Source: Nectonema munidae
Taxonomy: Eukaryota; Nematomorpha; Nectonematoida; Nectonematidae
Assembly: GCA_030549495.1 (NCBI GenBank)
Contig: JAUIRK010000343.1
Location: 62,001 to 126,000 of the forward strand
DNA: 64,000 nt
Reading direction: 5' to 3'
A program made the position numbers and the translations under genes. Of this stretch, positions 37,099-48,212 are shown in pieces. The notes under the pieces are model-generated. The model saw nothing but the letters and a program-made list of their open reading frames with translations. It did not search any database and had not been told where the DNA came from. The number at the start of each line of letters is the position of its first letter. Positions within the stretch are counted from its first letter, which is position 1.

Positions 37099-38112
37099 GT
37101 AAACCATTTTTATTGCCTATTATCTTTTTTTCATATCGTTTGTAAGTCTTAAATTCCTCAATCTGGTTTTTAACTGAAATTTTTTATGTTTTTACCGACC
37201 ATGGAAACTTTAATTTACATACATAAGTGTTTGCCAAACTTTCCCTACTCACCTCCCACTTAGAAGACACTTTTGAAATTTCAAGGAAACTCTCCTTACT
37301 TACAAAATATCTTTTCTTTCAGAATAAAAATGTATAGACTTCCATATGACCGTTAAGTTTGGTGTTTATCCTTTAAATTGAAATGTTTGCTTGGATATTA
37401 CTGAAACCAATTCTGATATCATAAAAATAATTTGGTACCTTCCGAATAGTCCGAAGAGAATTTGAACTTTTTTTTGATATCCAAAATTTATTTAATTTTC
37501 CAAAATATAACTATTATATAAATTATACAAAATGTTTCTTTGTTTAAATCAAGAAAAAATGTAATACCTGGCACTCGTTATTCGTAACTTTTCATAGCGC
37601 CTCATAAGAATCCTCCTTTGGGCTTTACTGCCCACTTAGGAAACCACTGAGAAGCATTATGAGCATAGAGGAACCAATGAGCGATGGAGCAAGTGGACCG
37701 GGTCCCTTTGACGAAAAGTTGGGTCTAAAAGAGTAAAAGTTGGCTCTCCGCTTTATGGTTGATTTTGATAATCAAAAGTCTTGGCTCCGATTTTAGCATT
37801 GAAACTTCTTTGCTTTAAGTTCAAAAAAATGGCTCAAGATGAAAATAATCCTATAATTATTTCCACTTTTGAATTCAGAATTTTTGTTTAATTGTCAGCA
37901 TGCATGTGTGTGTTTTTTAATTAAAGTTAATCCTTTTCTCTTTAAGTTCGTTTTTTATATTGACTTAAAGTAAATGAAGATGAACTTAAAGTAAGATGAA
38001 ATATAAAAACACTAATAGTATTCAATAATAGTGCCGGTTAGATGTAAATATCATACATTTTGAAGTAGTTTTCCATGGTGTAAGCACAATATAAAAATTT
38101 AATGTTAATAAG
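37099..38112 (+). other. Intron 15
   Basis: AT-rich. A hAT-like terminus (CTTAGGAAACCACTG) near 37636 has no identified partner. Confidence 0.5.
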
Positions 38113-38219
38113 CGTGTGGATGCAGTTTGATTGGCTCCATTTCACCGAATTGCGATCAAGAGTCCGGGCAGTGTTTGTGTAAAGAGCGATTTGGTGGGCG
38201 CAAATGCGATGAATGCAAA
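38113..38219 (+). CDS. LAMA1/2: Laminin alpha exon 16: LE repeat (residues 944-979)
   Basis: Encodes CGCSLIGSISPNCDQESGQC, then LCKERFGGRKCDECK, a clean LE first half. The acceptor AATAAG at 38112 is weak (no pyrimidine tract) but is the one that restores the frame (GCG Ala). Followed by a 69-bp intron. Confidence 0.9.
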
Positions 38220-38288
38220 GTAAGTTCATTTCATTGATAATTCTCTTCTTCTTTCGAGATTATTTCAATGTTTTTAAAACGTCAAAAG

Positions 38289-38466
38289 ACTGGCTATGGA
38301 AACGTCAATTTAAACTGCTTGCGATGCAAGTGCAACGTCAATGGTTCCTACGATGCAAACTGCGATCCAATAACAGGACAGTGTCGTTGTAAGCCTGGAG
38401 TAGGTGGATTGAATTGCAATAGGTGCCTTCCAGGATATTACGGACTCTCTAAGAATGGATGTGAAA
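38289..38466 (+). CDS. LAMA1/2: Laminin alpha exon 17: LE repeats (residues 980-1038)
   Basis: Encodes [48 protein letters not shown]. It aligns with CQPCRCNAGGSFSEVC...TGQCECRANVQGQRCDKC. Phase 0 to 1, then a 63-bp intron. Confidence 0.94.
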
Positions 38467-38529
38467 GTAACTTTTGATCTTATGAAATGTTGGAAGAACG
38501 CATCAGAGTGTACAATGAATCTTTTGTAG

Positions 38530-38636
38530 TGTGTATGTGTGATCGCGATGGTTCTCAGAGTCAAGTGTGCAATCAAGAGACTGGTAGTTGCTTGTGTCGC
38601 AAAAACGTCACGGGTATTCGCTGTGATAAATGCAGG
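38530..38636 (+). CDS. LAMA1/2: Laminin alpha exon 18: LE repeat (residues 1039-1074)
   Basis: Encodes MCDRDGSQSQVCNQETGSC, then LCRKNVTGIRCDKCR. Phase 1 to 0 with a strong GTAAGT donor, followed by a 5.5-kb intron full of retroelement remains. Confidence 0.94.
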
Positions 38637-38680
38637 GTAAGTTTTCATTTATATTCCCCTTAATTTTTAATACTAATCTT

Positions 38681-38757
38681 TTGCTTTCTTTTTCAAACAA
38701 ATTTTATATAATTAGAGTAGACGACTTTTATTTCTTTGGACACTGGTTTTCATAAAT
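38681..38757 (+). repeat. Dispersed repeat family B, copy 2
   Basis: Blocks TTGCTTTCTTTTTCAA, TTTTATATAATTAG, GACTTTTATTTC and GGACAC match copy 1 in order. It lies 44 bp after exon 18. Confidence 0.55.
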
Positions 38758-39138
38758 GTCCTCAGTCTGTTAACGGCCACCGTTAAATCGGAAAGAAAGC
38801 TATTTATGTGAATAATGTAAATTTTATTTATTTCGGCAATTTTTTTGAATTTATTTGTTTAAATATATTTTATCAATGTCTAAACTAATTTTTTTGTGAA
38901 AACTAGTCCATTTTCTTCAACTATAAATAAATTTCAAGATACAACACAATAGTCTGTTATAATTAAATACGGAATCGCGTGAAAAATGTTCCATAAGCTT
39001 TTCTTCTTCTTCTTCTTCATCTTCTTATTTTTTTTCTTCATCTTTTCCCATTGGGCTCGATGTTTTTGATTTTCTTTCTACACTCTGGTCTATGCCAGAC
39101 ATCATTTCCATCAAGGTCTTTAGCTTTGGAACCCTTTC

Positions 39139-39330
39139 TTAAACAATCCATCCATCCATCTGAGTTTCGGCTTTCCTTTTTTCCTCTTCCCTTTTAAAAG
39201 CCATTGAATGAGGCTTTGTGTTGATTTTCAATGCCGCTCCCAAGCCAGGATAAATGGCGAGGATTGGCGTCAGGAAGGGCATCCGCTGCCCAAACCTCAT
39301 TTTCTTTCTCTCATTTATCGCTACAAACAC
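39139..39330 (-). mobile_element. RTE-like LINE 3' tail
   Basis: Minus strand reads GGATGCCCTTCCTGACGCCA, then CATTTATCCTGGCTTGGGA, a phrase common at the 3' ends of RTE-type LINEs, and finishes with a short GATGGATGGATGG run, the usual kind of RTE tail. No coding part is present. Confidence 0.45.
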
Positions 39331-40228
39331 AATGAATAATTATCAAGTTCCATAAGCTTCATCTATTTAAAATTTTTTTTAACAATTGTTAATTCCACTT
39401 TCATGCATTAGAAGAAAAAATATGTGTCAAAAAAATTTTTTTTTCTTATTTTTGGGACACTCTAATGTCTTAGGCTAAGGTTAATTTTCTATAATCTAAG
39501 GTTTGTCTTATCAACGCGTCGATTTAGAGGTGGCTGTGAGGCCATCACTAGACCTCCATCCCAGTTTTTGTGCATTAAACATTCCTTGCGTAATACGATT
39601 GGTACTCGGACTTTTTGCCTGCGAACAATTTCCCTACTGTCAATTTGCCTAGCAGACATTTGGCTCATTATCACTATAAAACCATATAAAATATCTATAT
39701 TAGAGTGGTCCAAAATAATATGGTAGAATCAAAGGTAATGAAATTTGTTTCCATAAGCCATAAAATTGTGCGTTGAGTGCATAGATAAGATATATAAAAT
39801 GTCATCTATATTCTTAAACTCTATATAAAACATCTATATTTAAATAAGTGGACAAGAATAATGTAGGAAAGTATCATTACTTTTATTTTTCAGAATTGAG
39901 TTAAAGGCCATTCACTAATTTACATTACTAATTTTCTCATTTTGATTCAATGGCTACAAGATTAGATCCAAGGTTTTGGCTCCTAAGTAATCCATTACAA
40001 AGTTTACCAATGTCCTGACTGCGTACATGTAAAGATGCGTTATTTTGGTTGCAACATTTTCACATAAATGAAGAACAGAGTGTTGCAGCGAGCAAAAATG
40101 AAGCATGACTAAAAATAAAATAAGTTCGAAAGCATGCTAGTATCCCAACACAACAGGAAGTTTCTTATTCTTGTAAGATTTTAAAATTATATCATCGATA
40201 CCAAATGCTCAAAGTAAGCAGAAATAGA

Positions 40229-41393
40229 CACAGTGAAACAAAGGAACACCTTTTCCAAGCTGATATTGAAGAGCTATTTGACATTGCTACAAAAAATGCA
40301 ATGCTGACAATGGCTAATTTGGAAGACAAACATTTTTCACTATGCAGCGGGAAAGTGTTCAGTCATGTAGCATGACTGGTAATGATAAAAAAAATTAGTT
40401 TTCCTTGAAATCAGGAAACAATGATGAAAAAAGAATCTATTGGTCAATCGCTAGAAGTAAGGGAAGAATTGAATAAAACAGGACACATGAGGCACTCTTA
40501 TTTTTCTTCTTCATCCCTCTCATCAGATGATGAATATCAGTCATCAGTTTGATTCGATCTTCGCGTGAACCACTACTCCAAAAAAGTTCTAGAAAACAAA
40601 TATTGTCAAGTCTCAAGAATTGAAGCCATAGATCACGAATTTATCAGACAGAAATGTTGTGTTTGTAGCTGGAGCTGTGCACAAGCTCTTGAACATGAGT
40701 TGGCAGACATATCGTTTTCTAGGAATACTATTCGACGCTAGAGAGCAAGTGGGCATAAGCAAGGAGCTGAGAAGAATTTTTTCTCCAGATGAGTCTCGTA
40801 CTATTTTGCTTTATGACTTTATTCTAGGACCAAAAAACATGTTTGAAAATCAAATACTGAAAATATTAAGAAAGAAAATAATGGTTTTGGAAGAGTATCC
40901 TCATGGGCAAGTTGCAAAAAGAGCACATGCAGCAATCAGAAGACATTTCTTCCTTCAAAATCTGTTTAAGCTTTTTTGATGTCTGGATCGATACTGAAAC
41001 GAAAAGGAATGTAGGGGAAACCTGCAAAACACAAAGAAAGAAAACTTTCCAAGGCGTATTATGATAGATGATGCAATCCCTGTCAGTAATGTTGCTTCAT
41101 TTGTTTCTGAGCGAAAATTGCATATTTTTGATGTTCTTGAATGGAATGGTAAAGAAGGAACACAAGCTATTTTAAGTAAGGATCTGAAAGCATGGAAAGA
41201 AAATCAAGTGTTCATTACAATGAAAAGTGATGCTAAAAGCATTAAAATGGCGAAAGACACAGCAAAAAGAGCAATTGCACTAATTGAACCCTATACTGGG
41301 TCTGTAAGGCAAAATAAACGCAAAAGCAGAACCTCCTACAGATTGTGGCTGCTCATGGCAAAAAGTTACCAACACCCAACCAAACGGCCATAA
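40229..41393 (+). pseudogene. Unrecognised mobile-element-like coding remnant
   Basis: Three protein-like stretches in order on the + strand: 40229-40370 with HLFQADIEELFDIATKNAML, 40659-40979 (106 codons) with YDFILGPKNMFE and RAHAAIRRHFF, and 41061-41393 (110 codons) with KLHIFDVLEWNGKEGTQAIL and DTAKRAIALIEPYTGS. The pieces are separated by stops and shifts. Codon use is richer in GC than the surrounding intron. I recall LFDIA...EEDK.FL..QR-like stretches in multicopy unnamed arthropod proteins but cannot name a family. No ends were identified. Confidence 0.45.
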
Positions 41394-41399
41394 TGTAAA

Positions 41400-42640
41400 T
41401 GATGTATCAATAAAGAATGTTGAATAGTGTTGTAGAGTAACTATTTTGAATTTTGTTAATCTTATATCTGTATTTTTTAGAATAGAAAGAAACATCTTTG
41501 TTATGTGTTCTATAGGGATTTTCGCTAACTTTGATTCGGAAGAGATACGTTTTGCATGGGCAGTGGCCTGATAACCAACGAATGGTTGAACGCGGTGGTG
41601 TAAATTTTTTGTTTTTGAAAGTTGTGTGAATTGTGAATTGTGCTGATGTGTGGTAAAGAGGAGATTAGTGCATTTTGAGATGAAGATATGGACATCTGCC
41701 ATTCTTCTAGAGAGGATAAGTGAAATTAGAAAGATTTTAAGAGGTAAGGAGTTGATGAGAGGGATGTGGAAGGTTAGGTGTACGTTTGAGGTTAAGTAGT
41801 CAACGAGGAAGTTTTCTGGTATGTTTAGGTGAGCAGGGCAACACCATAGGTGTATGTGGAAATGTTTTGTAAGATTGATTAGGGAGGAGGCGAGTTGAAA
41901 GGATAGAGATGTGTGATAAAGTGAGATTGTGGATTATGTTTTGTGCATCGGTATAGAAATGGATGGCAGTAAAGTTGGGAAGGAGGTGGTTAATGTTGTT
42001 AGTGATTGTTGTGCACGCGTGTAAAAGGCTGAAGATATCGCGTTCTGAGATTGAAAGTAGAGGATTAAATCGAGAGCGATGGGTGTAAAAGGGGCGAGTG
42101 GAAGAAGGCGTAAGCAAAGGAGGCACTTAAGGATTTCTTTGAGACGTCTGTGAAGATACGTAGGGAGGTAGCGAAGGTGTGAAATTGATTGTTTTGCAAA
42201 AAAATTTGTTTTGGCATATAGATGATTTGAATGGATTTTGTGCAGATGGGTGAGTTGAAAGATGTGGATGTATCGAGGGATGAACTAGGTAATTAGCAAT
42301 ATTTGGTGCGTATTTTGCTAATAGAGTACAGTAGAAAGAATAGGATGGAGTAGTGTTGTGGGGTGTGATCGGAAGAAAGGGGGGAGTAAGTTGTTGTATG
42401 TCAAGATGAAGCGCTTAATAATAGTTTTTTTGAGTTGAAGTTGTAATGGTAGGGTGTTTGTTAGAATTTCTAGGCTTTGTGTGGAAGTAGTACGATATGC
42501 GTTGGTGATGCAAAGTAGGCAAAGACTTGTTAAGAAAATGGATGGTTGTGGGGTGTTTTAAGGAGATGCCAAACGGAAAGAATTCCGTTTGAATTACTAG
42601 GAGGATTAAGGATGAGTACATATATTTGGTGTGTTTGGGA
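41400..42640 (-). mobile_element. Non-LTR retrotransposon (LINE) 3' part with RNase H-like segment
   Basis: The minus strand is strikingly C/T-rich and Thr/Ser/Pro/His-coding. It has ISERDIFSLLHA and HFYTDAQNIIHNL (like the E and D motifs of RNase H), and further on SGHCPCKTYLFRIK, resembling the GHGxFxxYLxRF motif that follows RNase H in I/R1-type LINEs. Several stops and shifts interrupt it. The strand asymmetry stops abruptly near 42670. Confidence 0.5.
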
Positions 42641-44167
42641 CGGAGGCTCCATTTATAAGAGATAGCGCTTTTAAGTGAAAAAAGGGTGATTGAGAGTTTT
42701 TGGTATAAAACTTTTTTTATCCTTTTTTAAACAAAAAATAAATTTTAAAACAATTTTTTCTAAAATTAAAATTTGTAAAAAAATAAATTTATAGATAATT
42801 TTTTTTCAATAAAAAAAAATGTTTGTGAATTTATTTCTTTAAAAAGTAAATTTTATAAAAGTTTATTTTGAAAGTAATTTTTTAAAGATCAATCAGAATA
42901 AAAAAGTAAACAGGCAAAATGTCGGTAATCAAACTGTCCGATGACAAATACGAGTAATACTCAAGATATACATTTATTTTCAGTTCTTTTGTATATTGAA
43001 TATTCAGAAAAACATTTTATAATTATCTTATTAGGACACATATATATGTCCTTTGATCGTCGAGGTGACCTTAACATGAAAATATACCTACTTCATTTTA
43101 TGTGGTCGATAGATATAAATCATTGTTGGAAAAATGAAGTCACTAAAGTATTTGGTATTTATGCCAATCTGTACTCTATATCGAAGATACAGAAGGCAAA
43201 ACACAAAAACCTTACTCACACCCAAAGAGTTCTCATATCTATAGAAGAAAAATATTTTTTTCCTAAAGAAAAGCCAATTACATCTATCAACGCTAAGTAT
43301 AACGAAAAAATTAACAGTTACCTATCATAAAAGAAACTTTTTAAAAATTATAATAAGGACTTGCGAGTAAGATTTTTCATAGTTTACATCGTTGTTTAGC
43401 TCTTTGGAACAGAGCATTATAACTTCATTTCTCGTATTTCGAGAACGGAACAAGACATTAGATTTATATTTAGTTTTTTTAAAAATTAATAATGGCCTTT
43501 CACTAGCCCAGAAAAAACGAAATCATCTGGAAAGTTATGAAAGTTAATTTTTTGAGTCACAATGCTACACCAGTGTTTCATAAAATTGAAATCATTTTAT
43601 AAAGGAAAAATAATAAAAAATATTTCCATATATTAATAATAAAAGGGTTTACAAATAAACTTTGCTACAATTTTTTTCTTTCTTTTATGAAAAAAGTTTG
43701 CTATTTTATTATATTATGGTACTATGAACAAAGGCTGTAGTTACCACTTCGAGTTGATCCTTTATGACTATCAACAAGTCATAATCTCATAGTTTAATAA
43801 AATTTACCATTATTTCCTAATTGATAACTTTACTCATTCGCATGCATATTCTTCTCCATTATACTGGGCTTGACTATAAGTAAATTAATTGCGTCTATGA
43901 CTACATAAATCTCAGAATTGCATTTAAGGAGATTTTTCCTATTATCCTTTTAACCAATAAAATATCTCAAAACGAATTTTGTATTCATTAGTGCTTTTTG
44001 ATTGGCCATTAATTTTCCGACTTTGTATCTTCTAAATCTACATCTTGACGGATCTAAAATGAAGCAAAATCGTTATTGTGTGCTTATTCTACATCTACTT
44101 AATAAACACTGTCTAAAAAAGATATTGGCAACAGGAAGAAGTTTAAAATTCACGTTTCTCTTTGTAG

Positions 44168-44500
44168 GAGTCATACTGGGGTTTGCATCAAAGATCTGGC
44201 TGTATTCCATGTCAGTGTAACACGATTGGATCGCTTGATCTTGGATGTGATGAGGGGAGTGGGGAGTGTACGTGCCTACCAAATGTTGTGGGACGAGAGT
44301 GTGACAGATGTGAGCATGGATACTTCGGACTGGCTGAAGTTGGCAAGATTGGCTGTGAAAAGTGTGAAACTTGCTCTAATCCGTACCATGTCTGCCACTC
44401 AAAGACAGGGTATTGTGTTTGTCCGCAAAACACAAATGGCGAAAAATGTGACACCTGTGTTCCTTATGCATGGGGCTACAACAAGCAAACTGGCTGCAAA
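44168..44500 (+). CDS. LAMA1/2: Laminin alpha exon 19: LE repeats (residues 1075-1185)
   Basis: Encodes SGCIPCQCNTIGSLDLGCDE, a GECTCLPNVVGRECDRC block, GYFGL, CEKCETCSNPYHVC and GYCVCPQNTNGEKCDTC, ending QTGCK. It spans two LE repeats, as in GCVPCNCNSFGS...ENTIGEKCSKC of LAMA2. Phase 0 at both ends. The overlapping frames at 44226 and on the minus strand are shadows. Confidence 0.95.
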
Positions 44501-45013
44501 GTAATAACGTTTTTATATTTCATTAAGGTGCTTCATTTCACGCGCCATAGAATAAATAAAAATATTAATATTACTATTCAAAACAAGAAGTTGAGTGCTT
44601 CGATTCATTATTATGTAACTTTTTCTCAGAGTTAATTGCAGGTGGCTCAATAACCAAAAATATTGGAATGTTGGAAAGCGGGTGAGAGGGAGCTATCAAG
44701 TGTTAAACGCTTTATAGATGATGACTGGTACATATTGGTGTCCCATTTTTTAATTATGAAAAAGTTAAATAAAAATAACACAAAAAATTATACCACAAAA
44801 CATTTACATAGTCTTTAAACTTTACATGTGATATCTTAAACACAATTTAAAATAATTTTTAAATAGTTAGGAAGCTCAATGAAGTCAGTGTAATTAAAAT
44901 GGACGTTTGTTTCATAATTTGAAAATTATAAAGTTACAAGCAAAATGTTTATTTTAAAAACAACACAAATTTTCGACTCCAAAAGTCTTTCTCAAGTGCG
45001 TGTAAATGTTTAA

Positions 45014-45840
45014 ATGAAGGATAGAAGGAGAGTCGGTGGCTTGTTGAGTGAGACCTTTAGAAAGAAAACTGACAAAGGAATCACTATTGATTTTAAATCT
45101 GCACATTCTTTGAAAGTTAAGCAAGCTCTTATTACAAGTGAATTATATCGAACTGATAGACTTTGTAATACATCTCAAAATATACGAATTGAACATAACT
45201 TTATAAAAAACAAATTTAGGAATAATAATTTTCCTACAAGTTTCATTAATCATTCCTTCACTTCTTACATAGAAAATAAGAATAAAGAACCTATTGAATT
45301 CATCAGATATTTGTTTTTCCCTACAAAAGAAACAGAAATGCTTTAATACTCAAAATTCCATATATTAATGATTATCTGAACAGATACGTGAGAAAACTTT
45401 TTATAAAAGAAAATATAGATGTGAAGATATTGAACACAACTAATAAAAACTTACACACCATACTTAGACCAAGAAATAAACAACCAAATAATCATAGATG
45501 TGATGATAAATGTAGTATAATAGATAAAGGAATGTGTAGCAATTTTAATGTTATATATAGAATTACATGCAAGATATGTCTAGAATATTATATAGGTGAA
45601 ACCAGTAGACCAGTAATATTTAGACTTAGAGAGCATATCAGTAATATTAAACACAATAAAACTAGTTCTCCACTTGGATTTCATTTTACTACTCATCATA
45701 GAAACATTAATTTTAATAATTCTAACATCCAATTGATTATATTAGAAAAATGCTTTAATGACAATGAGAGAATTGTAAAAGAAGAAATTTTAATATCAAA
45801 AATGAATCCAGTAATGAATACACAATTTATGCACTAATAT
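45014..45840 (+). mobile_element. Penelope-like retroelement, 3' part with GIY-YIG endonuclease
   Basis: The first part resembles the end of the reverse transcriptase (KSAHSLKVKQAL, a FIKNKFRNNNFPTSFI block). The second part, 45388-45837, has the cysteine linker and GIY-YIG endonuclease typical of the family (VIYRITCKICLEYYIGETS, then RLREH, and a C-terminal EE). The 5' half is missing. At least one break separates the parts. The endonuclease region itself is open over about 150 codons, suggesting a fairly young insertion. Confidence 0.8.
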
Positions 45841-46286
45841 TTTAACGATTGATTCATACTTTCTTTTGTTTCAATTTTGAAAATTACTAGATTTCTTGCA
45901 CTTTTGAGGAATTAAAGCGGATTTCAGAATAAAAAATATAATAAATTTTAATTTTTTTCATATGTAAAACTAAATGAAAACAAATATGATCAATTTTGAG
46001 AAATTTGAAAAGTATTAAGAGATTTCGGGGATGGGATATTTCAGTAAAAAGTCACACACACACACATAACACTTTTGATTACACATTTTACAATTATGAA
46101 TTAATTTAACAAAATAAGTAATTTAGACGATACTCTTAAAAGAATTAAATTTCCAGATTACCTAAAATTCGTGCTCTAGTATAAAGAAAAATTTTGACCA
46201 TGTTTATCTACGTACCTGCAAGAGATCTAAATTTTTTTATATGTTGGTATTGCATACAATCTAAAAATATCACTCATAAGTGTACA

Positions 46287-46372
46287 GATGATAAGGATGT
46301 CACGATCGAAAGTCGAACTCAGACCTACTGAAACAAGATCCTACGCTTCCATTACTTAGAATCTGTCGTTAG
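46287..46372 (-). repeat. tRNA-derived SINE-like repeat, family 2, second copy
   Basis: Minus strand reads AATGGAAGCGTAGGATC, later GGTCTGAGTTCGACTT and a CGTGACATCCTTATCATC end, in the same order as 17055-17135. Confidence 0.45.
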
Positions 46373-46753
46373 CGAGAATATGTGTTTCAAACAAAGATCT
46401 TTTAGTATTATAACAGAAAATATGAATATCTTAAGCATGCCTTTTATTAATAATTATGTTCTATACTAATATCATTTCTTTACTTGAAAAAATTCTTTTT
46501 TTGATGTTATTTTTCACGCATCAATAAATTTATGAGTATAGATCAATAAGAAATTGGCAAAATTTTGAGAAGAATGAAAAATCTAAAATTTGTCAAGTCA
46601 ACGTGTATCTATTTGGAGTTGTTTTATAAAAAGAGTATTTATTACCAAAGAATGCTGCATAAATAAAATTCATATGATGCTGAAAAGCGCAAATTCGTAT
46701 TAACATGAAATGGGAGCATAACAGGATAATAATGCGCTTTTTCTTTGTTTTAG

Positions 46754-46984
46754 TTGTGTGAGTGTAACCCGATTGGATCCAGAAGCTTGAATTGCTCAAC
46801 ATTGAACGGAGAATGCGAGTGCCGAACGGGCTACCATGGGCCTCGCTGCGACCACTGTGGATTCGGACACTTTGACTTTCCGCGATGCAGGAAATGCCGC
46901 TGCGATGCCACAGGGGCTTTATCTCACACATGCGACTCTAATGGAGACTGTGGCTGCGATGTAGATGGGCAATGCACGTGCAAG
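46754..46984 (+). CDS. LAMA1/2: Laminin alpha exon 20: LE repeats (residues 1186-1262)
   Basis: Encodes CECNPIGSRSLNC, GECECRTGYHGPRCDHCGFG, FDFPRCRKCRCDATG and CGCDVDGQCTCK. LAMA2 matches with CNCSTVGSLDFQC...YPRCNLCDC...CSDQTGQCTCK, including the extra short CxCD.DGQC loop. Phase 0 at both ends. Confidence 0.95.
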
Positions 46985-47032
46985 GTGAATCATCTGTGCT
47001 AATTACCTTTTTATACGCCAGTACCCTAAGAG

Positions 47033-47195
47033 ATGAAAATCATCTACTTTGAATTTAGATTCATTGAAAAAGAAGGCTCACTATTAGTTTTTAAAATTCT
47101 AGCCCTTAAAGGCTTAAGGCTAAATTTTTTCAATTAACTTTTTATATCTTAAAGCAGATGATTTTTATATCATTGAACACAAGTGTCATTTTGAC
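47033..47195. repeat. Inverted pair of family B repeat ends in intron 20
   Basis: 47124-47195 is a + copy of family B. 47033-47078 reads the same family on the minus strand (TCTTTTTCAATGAATCTAAA, then GATGATTTTCATCTC). Together they form an inverted repeat around CTAGCCCTTAAAGGC, which suggests these are the two ends of a MITE. It fills most of the 245-bp intron and ends 34 bp before exon 21. Confidence 0.5.
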
Positions 47196-47229
47196 TGAAA
47201 GACTAATCAAACCCATTTTGTGTTTTCAG

Positions 47230-47550
47230 GAAAATGTGGAAGGCAGAAGGTGCACTTGGTGTAGAAAGGGAACTTTTTCTCTGGATTCCATGAATCCCAA
47301 AGGATGCACTTCTTGTTACTGTTTTGGAAAGTCAACGCAATGCGAACAAGCTCCCTACGTTTGGTCCGTTTTATCATATGGCCCCAGATGGAAAGTTTTA
47401 TTTTCTCATGGCAATAAAGTTGATCCAGACAAAACGAATGACCTTCAAACCATTCCATTGAATCAACCTTTGGAAATCGCAAAAATGCGAACTCCCGCGG
47501 ACGGTCAAAGTTTGTACTGGAAACTACCTCCTCAGTTCTTAGGAAACAAG
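47230..47550 (+). CDS. LAMA1/2: Laminin alpha exon 21: LE repeat and start of L4b (residues 1263-1369)
   Basis: Encodes ENVEGRRCTWCRKGTFSL, NPKGCTSCYCFGKSTQC, then the opening of the second L4 with SLYWKLPPQFLGNK. LAMA2 has NVEGIHCDRCRPGKFGLDAKNPLGCSSCYCFGTTTQC...FYWKLPEQFEGKK. Phase 0 at both ends. The LYWKLP and FLGNK motifs fix the domain. Confidence 0.96.
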
Positions 47551-47604
47551 GTAGGTCTTTTGCATTTATTTTTCTTTGAAAAATAAAGTAAGTACTCTTT
47601 TCAG

Positions 47605-47798
47605 ATTTTATCATATGGGGGAAATCTAAGTTTCACGCTTGGCAGTAATCCTTCTCTTCCGAATGTAAGGCATCCTATTTATTCCTCGTATCCACTTGTT
47701 CAACTTCACGGAAACTTTAAATTCACACTCGAATACACTCTGAACTCAGAATCAATTTACTTTTCCAATGGAACATTTATCGTTCCACTCCTTGCTAG
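47605..47798 (+). CDS. LAMA1/2: Laminin alpha exon 22: L4b domain (residues 1370-1433)
   Basis: Begins ILSYGGNLSFTL (LAMA2 LMAYGGKLKYAI), then divergent strands ending FIVPLLA. Flanked by introns of 54 and 53 bp, the smallest in the gene. Phase 0 to 2. Confidence 0.92.
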
Positions 47799-47851
47799 GT
47801 ACACTCTCAAAATTTTTAAATTTATTTGGATACGAATAAAATATTTTCAAG

Positions 47852-48145
47852 ATATTGGCGATTAAAAGGATCGAATCAGCCAATAGAAAGAGAGACAATG
47901 ATGATTGCTTTGCAGAACATACACTCCATTCTCGTTAGAGCTATTTTTGTATGCGCTTCAATGGATCCGCTAGGAAATGTTACGGTAGCGAGGATATATT
48001 CTTCAAGCATATCAAACATTTCAATGAGTCTTGCCGTCCTGGTTCACAATTCCAGTCTTCCGTTAGCCTTGGGCATTGAGTATTGCAGTTGTTCTTCCAA
48101 ATATGAAGGCACATCTTGTGAAAGTCCATCCTCAGGCTATTTCAG
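47852..48145 (+). CDS. LAMA1/2: Laminin alpha exon 23: L4b end and LE repeat lacking a cysteine (residues 1434-1531)
   Basis: Encodes YWRLKGSNQPIERETMMIAL, QNIHSILVRAIF (LAMA2 FLDILYDIHYILIKATY), a last strand with ISMSLAV, then EYCSCSSKYEGTSCESPSSG and YFR. In relatives the LE here reads CDCPLGYSGLSCEACLPGFYR. The fourth Cys (CEAC) is replaced, so this chain reads CESPSSG. Donor GTAAAG, phase 2. Confidence 0.93.
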
Positions 48146-48212
48146 GTAAAGACAATTTTGTCATTTAGCTTACAAGAATGTAATCCTCGAACATTAAATC
48201 TTTAAGATACAG

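Larger units (their letters stand above)
38637..44167 (+). other. Intron 18, 5.5 kb
   Basis: Contains family B copy 2, an RTE-like LINE tail (39139-39330), an unrecognised coding remnant (40229-41393), a LINE end on the minus strand (41400-42640) and AT-rich filler. The frame at 42941-43330 is not recognised. Confidence 0.7.
44501..46753 (+). other. Intron 19
   Basis: Contains a Penelope-like fossil (about 45014-45840) and a SINE-like repeat (46287-46372). A short (CA)n lies at 46053. Otherwise AT-rich. Confidence 0.65.

Noticed and set aside
42941-43330. 129-codon open frame in intron 18
   Set aside because: No recognisable motif, AT-biased composition, no splice or start support.
44226-44504. 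92-codon frame overlapping exon 19, and minus-strand frames at 44212-44454 and 47207-47614
   Set aside because: Shadows of conserved LE and L4 coding sequence in other frames.
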